Assembly: GCA_023449855.1 (NCBI GenBank)
Contig: JAEXHR010000197.1
Span: forward strand, 1 to 20,407
Length of the DNA: 20,407 nucleotides
Direction: 5' to 3'
Source: Pseudomonadota bacterium
GTDB taxonomy: Bacteria; Pseudomonadota; Alphaproteobacteria; Rhizobiales; Xanthobacteraceae
The notes under the pieces were generated by a model that saw only the letters and a list, made by a program, of their open reading frames with translations, had not been told where the DNA came from and searched no databases. Shown here piece by piece: positions 1 to 7,401 of this stretch; the stretch's first letter is position 1; each line of letters begins with the position of its first letter. The position numbers were made by a program, and so were the translations under genes.

Positions 1-17
1 GCCGCGGTGTCCGCGGC
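1..17. repeat. GC-rich perfect hairpin at the window edge
   Basis: GCCGCGG and CCGCGGC form 7-bp arms around a TGT loop, 22 bases past the stop codon of the minus-strand thiolase gene. This could be the stem of that gene's terminator, but any T-run would lie outside the window, so the role is unresolved. It could equally be part of a neighbouring gene. Confidence 0.3.
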
Positions 18-39
18 GGCGTTCTTGTGGACCTGGTTT

Positions 40-1248
40 TTAGTTCAACTTCTCGATCGCCATCGCGACGCCCTGGCCGACGCCGACGCACATGGTGGCG
101 AGCGCCAGCTTGCCGCCGCGCTTCTCCATGCCGTGCACGGCGGTGAGCGCCAGGCGGGCGCCGCTCATGCCGAGCGGATGGCCGAGTGCGATGGCGCCGC
201 CATGCGGATTGACGAAGTCAGCATCTTCCTTGACGCCGAGCTGGCGCAGCACCGCGATGCCCTGCGAAGCGAAGGCTTCGTTGAGTTCGATAAGGTCGAA
301 GTCGCTGATCTTGAGGCCGAGGCGCTCCATCAGCTTCTGCGTGGCCGGCACCGGGCCGATGCCCATGATGCGCGGAGCAACACCCGCCGAAGCGAGGCCG
401 AGGATGCGGGCACGCGGGGTGAGGCCGTACTTCTTCACGGCGGCGGCCGAAGCCAGGATCATGGCGGCGGCGCCGTCATTAACGCCCGAAGCGTTGCCGG
501 CGGTGACGGTGCCGTCCTTGCGCACGATCGGCTTGAGCTTGGCGAGGCCTTCGAGCGTGGTTTCCGGGCGCGGATGCTCGTCCTTGTCCACGGTGATCGG
601 GCCGGCCTTGCCGCCCGGCGCCTGCACCGCGATGATTTCTTCGGCGAAATAACCCGACGCGATCGCCTTGCCGGCGCGCTGCTGCGAGGTGATAGCGAAG
701 GCGTCCTGGTCGGCGCGCGAGATCTGGAAATCCTGCGCGACGTTTTCGCCGGTTTCCGGCATCGCATCGACGCCGTATTGGGCTTTCATCAGCGGATTGA
801 TGAAGCGCCAGCCGATCGTGGTGTCGAAGATTTCAGCCGAGCGCGAGAAGGCTTCCTGCGCCTTGCCCTGCACGAACGGCGCGCGGGTCATGGATTCGAC
901 GCCGCCGGCAATGGCGAAATCGATCTCGCCGGCGCGGATGGCGCGGGCGCCGGCGCCGACGGCATCGAGGCCGGAGGCGCAGAGGCGGTTCAGGGTCTGG
1001 CCGGGAACGGTTTCCGGCAGGCCGGCGAGCAGGGCGGCCATGCGGGCGACGTTGCGGTTGTCTTCACCGGCCTGATTGGCGCAGCCGAAGAAAACCTCGT
1101 CGATTTCGTCCCATTTGACGTTCGGATTGCGCTCTTTCAGCGCCTTGATCGGAGCGGCGGCGAGGTCGTCGGCGCGAACCTTGGCGAGCGAACCGCCGAA
1201 ACGGCCGATCGGGGTGCGCACGGCGTCGCAAATAAACACATCGCTCAT
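40..1248 (-). CDS. pcaF: 3-oxoadipyl-CoA thiolase / acetyl-CoA acyltransferase (PcaF type)
   Basis: This thiolase would cleave 3-oxoadipyl-CoA with CoA to succinyl-CoA and acetyl-CoA, the last step of the beta-ketoadipate pathway, in the cytoplasm. At 402 residues it has full thiolase length. The acyl-accepting cysteine is C90 in NRLCASGLDAVG. The second catalytic pair is H357 in GGAIALGHPLGMSGAR and C387 in MCVGVGQGVAM. The NPHGGAIALGHPLG and CVGVGQG forms favour PcaF/PaaJ over biosynthetic PhaA; the two thiolases in this window are clearly different. Two ATGs lie in tandem (1251 and 1248). The AGGAGG at 1255–1260 is only 3 nt from the first and 6 nt from the second, so I start at 1248. Upstream lies a perfect 18-bp palindrome (1377–1394). 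No other aromatic-pathway gene is visible. The exact substrate is inferred and a general fatty-acid thiolase remains possible. Confidence 0.85.
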   Translation of the reverse strand: MSDVFICDAVRTPIGRFGGSLAKVRADDLAAAPIKALKERNPNVKWDEIDEVFFGCANQAGEDNRNVARMAALLAGLPETVPGQTLNRLCASGLDAVGAGARAIRAGEIDFAIAGGVESMTRAPFVQGKAQEAFSRSAEIFDTTIGWRFINPLMKAQYGVDAMPETGENVAQDFQISRADQDAFAITSQQRAGKAIASGYFAEEIIAVQAPGGKAGPITVDKDEHPRPETTLEGLAKLKPIVRKDGTVTAGNASGVNDGAAAMILASAAAVKKYGLTPRARILGLASAGVAPRIMGIGPVPATQKLMERLGLKISDFDLIELNEAFASQGIAVLRQLGVKEDADFVNPHGGAIALGHPLGMSGARLALTAVHGMEKRGGKLALATMCVGVGQGVAMAIEKLN

Positions 1249-1251
1249 CAT

Positions 1252-1475
1252 CTTCCTCCTGGGTGGATCCGCGCATTTGCCGGATTTTCGCGGTGGTTTG
1301 TAGGAAGGCCCGCTGACCCGGTCAAATCATGGCTGACGCGTGGATTGTCACACCCAAGGATGCGGATAGGCAGTTGCAGTTGACTTGTCAACTGTGCGCT
1401 GCGGTGGGGAAAACGCAAGCTTTCGCGCCGCTGCGGATGGGATCGGCCGGGTAAAATTTGCTAGCGTCCGCCGCC
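1252..1475. other. Intergenic region between pcaF and mutS (divergent)
   Basis: These 224 bases hold the start signals of both divergent genes. Apart from the pcaF ribosome-binding site and the palindrome at 1377–1394, I see only a TAAAAT at 1452–1457 that could be a mutS -10 box. It has no convincing -35 partner. Confidence 0.4.
1377..1394. promoter_or_regulatory. Perfect 18-bp palindrome, candidate operator
   Basis: CAGTTGACTTGTCAACTG has 8-bp arms around a TT centre. It lies between divergent pcaF and mutS, about 130 bp before pcaF and 80 bp before mutS. Size and symmetry fit a dimeric regulator site such as MarR, TetR or GntR type. It does not match the GTTC-N7-GTTC LexA box of alphaproteobacteria. 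The regulator is unknown. Confidence 0.45.
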
Positions 1476-4202
1476 ATGACGATCCAGCAAGCCATTACCG
1501 CTCCGGAACAGCCCGCCCCCCGCACGGATGACACCAAGGTGTCGCCGATGATGGAACAGTATCTCGAGATCAAGGCCGCCAATCCGGGCTTGTTGCTGTT
1601 CTACAGGATGGGAGATTTCTACGAGATCTTCTTCGAAGATGCGGAACTGGCGTCGCGTTCGCTCGGCATCGTGCTCACCAAGCGCGGCAAGCATCAGGGC
1701 ATGGATATCCCCATGTGCGGCGTGCCTGTGGTGCGTGCGGATGAATACCTGCACCGCCTGATCGCACTCGGCATCCGTGTCGCCGTCTGCGAGCAGATGG
1801 AGGATCCGGCCGAGGCGAAGAAGCGCGGCGGCAAGAGCGTGGTCCGCCGCGACGTGGTCCGCGTGGTGACGCCGGGCACGCTGACCGAAGACAACCTGCT
1901 GGATGCGCGCGCCAATAATTATCTGATGGCGATTGCGCGGGCGAAGGGATCGAGCGGCGAGGGCCGCATCGGCCTTGCCTGGATCGACGTCTCGACGGCG
2001 GAATTCATTGTCACCGAATGTGCGACCGGCGAACTCGGCGCGACGCTGGCGCGGATCAATCCCAATGAAGTGATCGTCACGGATGCGCTCTATGGCGATC
2101 CCGATCTCAGCCAGCTGCTGCGCGAACTGCCGGCGGTGACGCCGCTGACACGCGACGTGTTCGACGGCGCCACGGCCGAGCGGCGGCTGTGCGACTATTT
2201 CGCGGTTGCCACCATGGACGGCCTCAGCGCGATGTCGCGGCTGGAAGCGACAGCCGCTGCCGCCTGCGTCACCTATGTGGAGCGCACGCAGATCGGCAAG
2301 CGCATTCCATTGTCGCCGCCGACCCGCGAGGCCATCGGCACCACCATGGCGATCGATCCGGCGACCCGCGCCAATCTCGAATTGACGCGCACGCTCGGCG
2401 GAGAGCGCAAGGGCTCGCTGCTGGATGCGATCGACTGCACCGTAACGGCTGCCGGTTCGCGCCTTCTGGCACAGCGGCTTGCGGCGCCGCTGACGGATGC
2501 CGCGGCGATTGCGCGGCGCCATGATGCGGTGGCGAGCTTTGTGGCCGATAGCGGCCTGCGCGATGATCTGCGCAGCGCGCTGAAGAGCGCGCCGGACATG
2601 TCGCGCGCGTTGGCACGTCTGTCCGTCGGGCGTGGCGGTCCGCGCGATCTCGCTTGCATCCGCGATGGCGTTGTCGCGGCGGATCAGGTGCTTGATCGTC
2701 TTGGTGCCGTCGACAATCCCCCGGCGGAAATCGCCGCCGCCATGGCCGGCTTGCGCCGGCCGTCGCGCGAGCTTGCGGCAACCTTCGCCCGCGCGCTCGA
2801 TGACGAACTGCCGCTGATGAAGCGCGACGGCGGCTTCGTCCGCGAAGGTTTCGAGCCCGTGCTCGACGAGACCCGCAATCTGCGCGATGCCTCGCGGCTG
2901 GTGGTCGCCTCGATGCAGGCGCGCTATGCCGAGGACACCGGCGTCAAGGCGCTGAAAATCCGCCACAACAACGTGCTCGGCTATTTCGTCGAGGTCACCG
3001 CGCAGCATGGCGACAAGCTGATGTCGGCGCCGCTGAATGCGACTTTCATCCATCGCCAGACGCTGGCCGGGCAGGTGCGATTCACCACCTCTGAACTCGG
3101 CGAGATCGAAGCCAAGATCGCCAATGCCGGCGACCGCGCGCTCGGCCTCGAGCTGGAAATCTTCGAGCGGCTGGCGGCGATGGTCGCCGAAGATGCCGAC
3201 GATCTCTATGCGGCCTCGCATGCTTTCGCACAGCTCGATGTGGCGACGGCGCTGGCGAAGCTGGCGGTGGATGACAACTATGTCCGCCCGGAAGTGGACG
3301 AGTCGCTGCTGTTCGCTATCGAGGGCGGCCGTCATCCGGTGGTCGAACAGGCGCTGCGCCGCGATGGCCAGCCTTTCATCGCCAATGCCAGCGATCTGTC
3401 GCCGGGGCCGGGGCAGAAGTCCGGCCAGATCTGGTTGATCACCGGTCCGAACATGGCCGGTAAATCGACCTTCCTGCGCCAGAACGCGCTGATTGCGCTG
3501 CTCGCGCAGATCGGCAGCTTCGTGCCGGCTTCGCGCGCGCGCATCGGTATCGTCGATCGGCTGTTCTCGCGCGTCGGCGCCGCCGACGATCTCGCGCGCG
3601 GGCGTTCGACCTTCATGGTCGAGATGGTGGAAACCGCCGTCATCCTCAATCAGGCGACCGAGCGCGCGCTGGTGATCCTCGACGAGATCGGTCGCGGCAC
3701 GGCCACGTTTGATGGCTTGTCGATCGCATGGGCGGCGATCGAGCATCTGCATGAGAGCAACAAGTGCCGCTCGCTGTTCGCGACGCATTATCACGAGCTC
3801 ACGCAGCTCTCGGCCAAACTGCCGCGGCTGTTCAATGCCACGGTGCGGGTGAAGGAATGGCACGGCGATGTCGTGTTCCTGCATGAGGTGCTGCCGGGTT
3901 CGGCGGATCGCTCCTATGGCATTCAGGTGGCAAAACTCGCCGGCCTGCCGCCGGCAGTGATTACGCGCGCCAAGGCAGTCTTGGCGAAGCTGGAAGCGCA
4001 GGATCGCGGGCAGGGCGCCAAGGTACTGGTGGATGACCTGCCGCTGTTCGCCATCACCTCGCGTGCGCCGGAAGAAGAGCGGCCGCCGAGCGAGGCCGAT
4101 CTTCTGATGGAAGCGGTGAAGGCGCTGCATCCCGACGAGATGTCGCCGCGCGAGGCATTGGATGCGCTTTATGCATTGAAGGCGAAATTGCCGAAGAATT
4201 GA
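1476..4202 (+). CDS. mutS: DNA mismatch repair protein MutS
   Basis: MutS binds mismatches and small loops and uses ATP to start repair with MutL. The protein has 908 residues, slightly longer than the roughly 850 of E. coli MutS, through an N-terminal tail of about 20 residues and small inserts. The mismatch-reading Phe-X-Glu is F48/E50 in MGDFYEIFF. Walker A is GPNMAGKST at 657–665. Walker B and signature are LDEIGRGTATFDG with D736 and E737, followed by FATHYHELTQL. The C-terminal helix-rich tail is complete. The open frame extends to a TTG at 1458, but ATG 1476 (MTIQQAI) matches the usual start in this group as I remember it. No clear Shine-Dalgarno is present. The gene ends 8 bases before a palindromic repeat (4211–4298) that separates it from a convergent gene. 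Confidence 0.97.
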   Translation: MTIQQAITAPEQPAPRTDDTKVSPMMEQYLEIKAANPGLLLFYRMGDFYEIFFEDAELASRSLGIVLTKRGKHQGMDIPMCGVPVVRADEYLHRLIALGIRVAVCEQMEDPAEAKKRGGKSVVRRDVVRVVTPGTLTEDNLLDARANNYLMAIARAKGSSGEGRIGLAWIDVSTAEFIVTECATGELGATLARINPNEVIVTDALYGDPDLSQLLRELPAVTPLTRDVFDGATAERRLCDYFAVATMDGLSAMSRLEATAAAACVTYVERTQIGKRIPLSPPTREAIGTTMAIDPATRANLELTRTLGGERKGSLLDAIDCTVTAAGSRLLAQRLAAPLTDAAAIARRHDAVASFVADSGLRDDLRSALKSAPDMSRALARLSVGRGGPRDLACIRDGVVAADQVLDRLGAVDNPPAEIAAAMAGLRRPSRELAATFARALDDELPLMKRDGGFVREGFEPVLDETRNLRDASRLVVASMQARYAEDTGVKALKIRHNNVLGYFVEVTAQHGDKLMSAPLNATFIHRQTLAGQVRFTTSELGEIEAKIANAGDRALGLELEIFERLAAMVAEDADDLYAASHAFAQLDVATALAKLAVDDNYVRPEVDESLLFAIEGGRHPVVEQALRRDGQPFIANASDLSPGPGQKSGQIWLITGPNMAGKSTFLRQNALIALLAQIGSFVPASRARIGIVDRLFSRVGAADDLARGRSTFMVEMVETAVILNQATERALVILDEIGRGTATFDGLSIAWAAIEHLHESNKCRSLFATHYHELTQLSAKLPRLFNATVRVKEWHGDVVFLHEVLPGSADRSYGIQVAKLAGLPPAVITRAKAVLAKLEAQDRGQGAKVLVDDLPLFAITSRAPEEERPPSEADLLMEAVKALHPDEMSPREALDALYALKAKLPKN

Positions 4203-4210
4203 ACGCGATC

Positions 4211-4298
4211 GTAGGACGGATTAGCCGAAGGCGTAATCCGCCGGCCGAGTTCATAGTTGAGACTCTGCGGCGGATTACGCTGCGCTAATCCGCCCTAC
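4211..4298. repeat. REP-like palindromic repeat, family A copy 1
   Basis: Begins GTAGGACGGATTAGCCG and ends GCGCTAATCCGCCCTAC. Each half is itself a hairpin (GGATTA…TAATCC) and the two halves are inverted to each other, giving a double-hairpin element. It fills the gap between convergent mutS and the membrane protein gene, where it may act as a bidirectional transcription barrier. Related copies are at 16308–16393 and 19313–19405. Confidence 0.85.
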
Positions 4299-4306
4299 GG
4301 CAGAGA

Positions 4307-5104
4307 CTAAACATACCGCGCTTTTCTCCGGCCCCACCCCCACAGGCCGAGATTCCACGCCATGCAGATCAGCAGCGCCGTGCTCAATGCAATCGCCGAG
4401 CCGTAGCGCAGCGCCAATACGTGCATGGCAACAACGGCGATGCCAAAGCCCATCAGGCCCCAGCCGCCATTGGCGATCACAGCGGCGGTGGGCGGGCCGC
4501 CGATGCGCGGGTGCAGGATCAGCATCAGGCTGGTGAAGACAATCGGATAGAGCGCGAGAATGCCGCTGCCGGTTGGGCCGATGGTGGCGGAGAGCGTGAC
4601 GACAGCGCCGACCAGCGTGGCGACAAGCGCGGCGCGCAGCGGGATGTCATACCAGCGGCGGGTGATCAGCGGCATCCTGGCATGGCGAAACCGCGCCATC
4701 AGCGGCAGACAGATCGCGAAGGTGACGACATTGACCGCGATCCCGCCGAAAAGCGTCCAGTCGATCATCCTTATCAGCATGGCCAGTGCGAACCAGACGA
4801 TGACCGCGCAGCCGAGACTGACGACGACATTGCTGCGCTGGGCAAGGAAGATATAGGTGAGACCGAGAAACATGGTCGCCGCATTGATCGGCAGGCTCGC
4901 CAGCGCGCCCTGCGCGATGAAACCGGCGTCGTGATCCATCGCGAGAAAGACGTAGGACGGACCGGCCGAGATCGGCAGCGTGGCCACCAGCGCGCCGATG
5001 GCGGGCCCGGAGCGTTCGGTGATGATGGAGGCGGAGATCACGAAGGCGGCGGTGATCGCCATGCGCAAGATCAGAACGGCGATAAAGGCGACGTCTGCGG
5101 ACAT
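4307..5104 (-). CDS. Multi-span inner-membrane protein, possible duplicated GlpM-like fold
   Basis: I do not recognise a characterised family with confidence. The 265-residue protein is almost entirely hydrophobic, with about nine predicted spans (roughly 5–26, 33–54, 60–82, 91–110, 113–135, 152–172, 176–197, 206–232, 238–258). There are Arg-rich cytoplasmic loops near 135–152 (RFRHARMPLITRRW) and a basic C-terminus (GRRKARYV). Two stretches look alike: LRMAITAAFVISASIITERSG followed by an SYVFLAM end, and LRAALVATLVGAVVTLSATIG followed by an SLMLIL end. This suggests an internal duplication of a segment resembling small GlpM-type membrane proteins. The start ATG is preceded only by A/G-rich AAGAAGAACAAGAA. 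The gene lies 106 bases downstream of the OsmC gene on the same strand, with a hairpin repeat between. Function unknown; a transporter or membrane-organising role is possible. Confidence 0.7.
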   Translation of the reverse strand: MSADVAFIAVLILRMAITAAFVISASIITERSGPAIGALVATLPISAGPSYVFLAMDHDAGFIAQGALASLPINAATMFLGLTYIFLAQRSNVVVSLGCAVIVWFALAMLIRMIDWTLFGGIAVNVVTFAICLPLMARFRHARMPLITRRWYDIPLRAALVATLVGAVVTLSATIGPTGSGILALYPIVFTSLMLILHPRIGGPPTAAVIANGGWGLMGFGIAVVAMHVLALRYGSAIALSTALLICMAWNLGLWGWGRRKARYV

Positions 5105-5172
5105 TTCTTGTTCTTCTTGTCATGCTCGGCAGTACGCCAAGCATCCACTTTGTCTCGTGTAACAAGACGTGG

Positions 5173-5195
5173 ATGGCCGGGACAAGCCCGGCCAT
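5173..5195. repeat. Short hairpin repeat (ATGGCCGGG / CCCGGCCAT)
   Basis: Nine-base perfect arms flank a 5-base loop, preceded by AACAAGACGTGGATGG, whose GTGGATG pairs with CATCCAC about 25 bases earlier. From memory this motif recurs widely in Bradyrhizobium-type genomes. It sits just past the 3' end of the OsmC gene and could terminate it or protect its message. It is unrelated in sequence to the family A and B elements. Confidence 0.6.
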
Positions 5196-5210
5196 GACAG
5201 AGCAGGACTG

Positions 5211-5720
5211 TCAGATCCTGTTGAGCGCCACCGACACCTTCGGGCCGTTCTTGATGGTCTGATAGACGACGCAATAGCGCTCGGTGAGCTTGAGCAGGAG
5301 ATCGAGCTTGTCCTGCGGCGCGTCGGTCTCGACGTCGAAGCGCAGGCGGATTTCGGCGAAGCCGACCGGGGCTTCCTTGTCGACGCCGAGCGTGCCGCGG
5401 AAATCGAGATCGCCCTCGGCGACGACATTGCCGGACGTCAGGGGAATTTCCAAAGCGGTGGCGACGGATTTCAGCGTGACGCCGGCGCAGGCGACCAGCG
5501 CTTCCAGCAGCATGTCGCCGGAGCAGAGTTCGAGGCCTGAGCCGCCTGTCGCCGGATGCAGGCCGGCAGCCGCGATCTGGCGACCGGTCTCGACCTTGCA
5601 GGCGATGCCGTCATTGTCGATCGAGCCCTTCGCCTTCAGCGTGATGAAGGCCGCTCTGGGATCGGTCTTGTAGCGTTCCTTGATGGGGGCCTGGGTCGCG
5701 CGAAGCGTTGCGGCGTCCAT
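5211..5720 (-). CDS. OsmC/Ohr-family peroxiredoxin-like protein
   Basis: OsmC-family proteins reduce organic hydroperoxides in the cytoplasm through two conserved cysteines. At 169 residues this one is a little longer than typical (about 140). The peroxidatic cysteine is C78 in LLEALVACAGVTL, at the head of the long central helix. The second is C150 in LTERYCVVYQTI, the usual C-terminal motif. The A-x-H-P-x-T-G-G segment near 52–60 is also typical. The start ATG has a GGGAG about 8 bases upstream. The gene follows ssuB on the same strand by 56 bases, so it may be the distal gene of the ssu operon or have its own promoter. Assignment to the family is firm. The Ohr or OsmC subgroup and the substrate are not decidable here. 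Confidence 0.88.
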   Translation of the reverse strand: MDAATLRATQAPIKERYKTDPRAAFITLKAKGSIDNDGIACKVETGRQIAAAGLHPATGGSGLELCSGDMLLEALVACAGVTLKSVATALEIPLTSGNVVAEGDLDFRGTLGVDKEAPVGFAEIRLRFDVETDAPQDKLDLLLKLTERYCVVYQTIKNGPKVSVALNRI

Positions 5721-5776
5721 GATGTTTCTCCCTGAGCTTTGTTAGTTGCAGTTTTTAATCACATGCAGCGACGATG

Positions 5777-6556
5777 TCACCACCACGCGCCGACGGCCTC
5801 GGCAGGTGCGTCATCGGGCACATCGCGATCGAGCGAACGGTCAAGCGCCGTCAGCACGCGTTTCTTCACGGCGTCGAACAATGGCGATGCGCGATCGCGC
5901 GGGCGCGCGAGGCCGACATCGATCTCCGCGAACAGCCGGCCCGGTCGCGGCCGCATGACAAGCACGCGGTCTGCCAGTACCACGGCTTCGTCCACATCAT
6001 GGGTGACGAGGATCAGCGTCGGCCGTGTATCGGCCCAGAGAGCGAGCAGGTGGTCCTGCAGATCGCGGCGCGTAAAGGCATCGAGGGCGGAGAACGGTTC
6101 GTCGAGTAACAGCACTTCCGGCTGCGGCACCAGCGAACGTGCGATGGCGACGCGCTGCGCCTGTCCGCCGGACAGTTCGCGCGGCCACGCTTTGGCCTTG
6201 TCGGAGAGGCCGACGCGGGCCAGCGCCTGCGCGACCCTTTCGCGCCTGATGGCTGCCGGGAGATCGGCCAGGCCGAAGCCGATATTGTCGGCGACGTTGA
6301 GCCACGGCAGCAGCCGCGGCTCCTGGAAGATGATGCCGATCTTCTCATGCGGGGCGGTAATATCGATGTCGTCGATGCGAATGGCGCCCGTCGAGGCGCG
6401 GTCGAGCCCGGCGACGGCGCGCAGCAGCGTGGATTTTCCGCAGCCGGAGCCGCCGATGACGGCGACGATCTCGCCCTGCTGGATGTGCGCGGTGAAGCGC
6501 TCCAGCGCATGGACACCGTTGGGATAGGTCTTGCCGACCTTGTCGAGGGTGAGCAT
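5777..6556 (-). CDS. ssuB: ABC transporter ATP-binding protein, sulfonate/nitrate/taurine type
   Basis: This is the ATPase that powers the neighbouring permease (ssuC-like) and binding protein (ssuA-like). Its 259 residues carry a complete nucleotide-binding domain: Walker A GGSGCGKST at 35–43, Q-loop Q78 in IFQEPRLLPWLNV, signature LSGGQAQR at 128–135, Walker B VLLLDEPFSALD with D152/E153, and switch His H186 in LVTHDVDEAV. The EPRLLPW Q-loop and PFSALDAFTR are characteristic of the SsuB/TauB/NrtD group. The start ATG overlaps the permease stop by one base (TGATG), which implies coupled translation. The substrate is inferred from family membership only; aliphatic sulfonate is most likely and taurine or nitrate-like anions are possible. 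Confidence 0.88.
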   Translation of the reverse strand: MLTLDKVGKTYPNGVHALERFTAHIQQGEIVAVIGGSGCGKSTLLRAVAGLDRASTGAIRIDDIDITAPHEKIGIIFQEPRLLPWLNVADNIGFGLADLPAAIRRERVAQALARVGLSDKAKAWPRELSGGQAQRVAIARSLVPQPEVLLLDEPFSALDAFTRRDLQDHLLALWADTRPTLILVTHDVDEAVVLADRVLVMRPRPGRLFAEIDVGLARPRDRASPLFDAVKKRVLTALDRSLDRDVPDDAPAEAVGAWW

Positions 6557-7401
6557 CAGGTTTCTCCGCCCGGTCGGAATGCATCCTGCCAGCGCAGCAG
6601 CGGGGCGGTGAGGAGCTCGATCAGCCAGTCGGTGGTCTTGCCGAGCAGCGCGAAGATGGCGATGGCGGCGAGAATCTGCGCGGGCTTGCCGAGCTGCTGG
6701 CCGTCGATCAGGAGATAGCCGAGCCCTTCGGAGGCGCCCATGAATTCAGCGGCGACCACGAACATCCAGCCAAGCCCGAGGCCGACGCGCAGCGCTACGA
6801 CATAGGCGGGCAGCACCGCAGGCAGCAGGATGCGGCGGATCATGGCGGGGCCGGAAAGACGGAAGGTGCGACCAACCTCGACGATCTTGCGATCGACCGA
6901 GAGGATGGCGCCCATTACGCCGAGATAAACCGGGAAGAACACGCCGACCGCGATCAGCGCGACTTTCGAGGTCTCGAAAATGCCCAGCCACAGGATGAAC
7001 AGCGGTACCCAGGCGATGGAGGGAATGGCGCGCAGCGCCTGCACGGTGGGATCGAGCAGCCTGCGCGCGATGCCCCAATAGCCCGAGATGGCGCCGAGCA
7101 GCGTGCCGGCGATGACGCCGAAGCCGAAACCGGCGGCGACGCGTGACAGCGTGGTGGCGATATGTTTCCAGAGTTCGCCGCTGCGTGCGAGTTCGGCGAT
7201 GGTGGTGAGCACGCGCGAGGGCGGCGGTACCAGCCGGCCGTTCGACCAGCCGAGCCAGACGGCGGCTTCCCAGGCGAGGGCGAGCGTCAGCGGCAATACA
7301 ATGCCGAGCGCCGGCCGCGCAAAGCGCTGCCAGCCTCCGTAAAGGGACTGCTGCGCCGGAGCTTCCGCAACCGGCGCAGGCGTATCGAGGGCGATGCTCA
7401 T
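6556..7401 (-). CDS. ssuC: ABC transporter permease, sulfonate/nitrate/taurine type
   Basis: Integral membrane subunit of the importer, 281 residues with about six spans after a cytoplasmic N-terminus rich in Ala and Pro. The BPD_transp_1 coupling helix (EAA loop) is the segment EVGRTFRLSGPAMIRRILLP around 178–197, followed by AVLPAYVVALRVGLGLGWMF, which is very typical of SsuC/TauC. GSNGRLVPPPSRVL-like residues near 53–66 are also a family mark. The gene overlaps both neighbours by a single base in TGATG junctions (stop of ssuA/start here at 7401, stop here/start of ssuB at 6556). The three genes therefore form one tightly coupled message. Confidence 0.9.
   Translation of the reverse strand: MSIALDTPAPVAEAPAQQSLYGGWQRFARPALGIVLPLTLALAWEAAVWLGWSNGRLVPPPSRVLTTIAELARSGELWKHIATTLSRVAAGFGFGVIAGTLLGAISGYWGIARRLLDPTVQALRAIPSIAWVPLFILWLGIFETSKVALIAVGVFFPVYLGVMGAILSVDRKIVEVGRTFRLSGPAMIRRILLPAVLPAYVVALRVGLGLGWMFVVAAEFMGASEGLGYLLIDGQQLGKPAQILAAIAIFALLGKTTDWLIELLTAPLLRWQDAFRPGGET

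Noticed and set aside
7..1383. 458-codon plus-strand frame opposite the thiolase gene
   Set aside because: An Ala/Gly/Arg-rich antisense shadow of pcaF; no domain and no ribosome-binding site.
1452..1457. TAAAAT as a mutS -10 box
   Set aside because: It is well placed before the ATG but has no -35 partner at 15–19 bases, so it is not listed as a feature of its own.
1461..4130. 889-codon open frame on the minus strand opposite mutS
   Set aside because: It mirrors the codon structure of mutS; the translation is Arg/His-rich, low in complexity and without a recognisable domain. Long antisense frames are normal in high-GC DNA.
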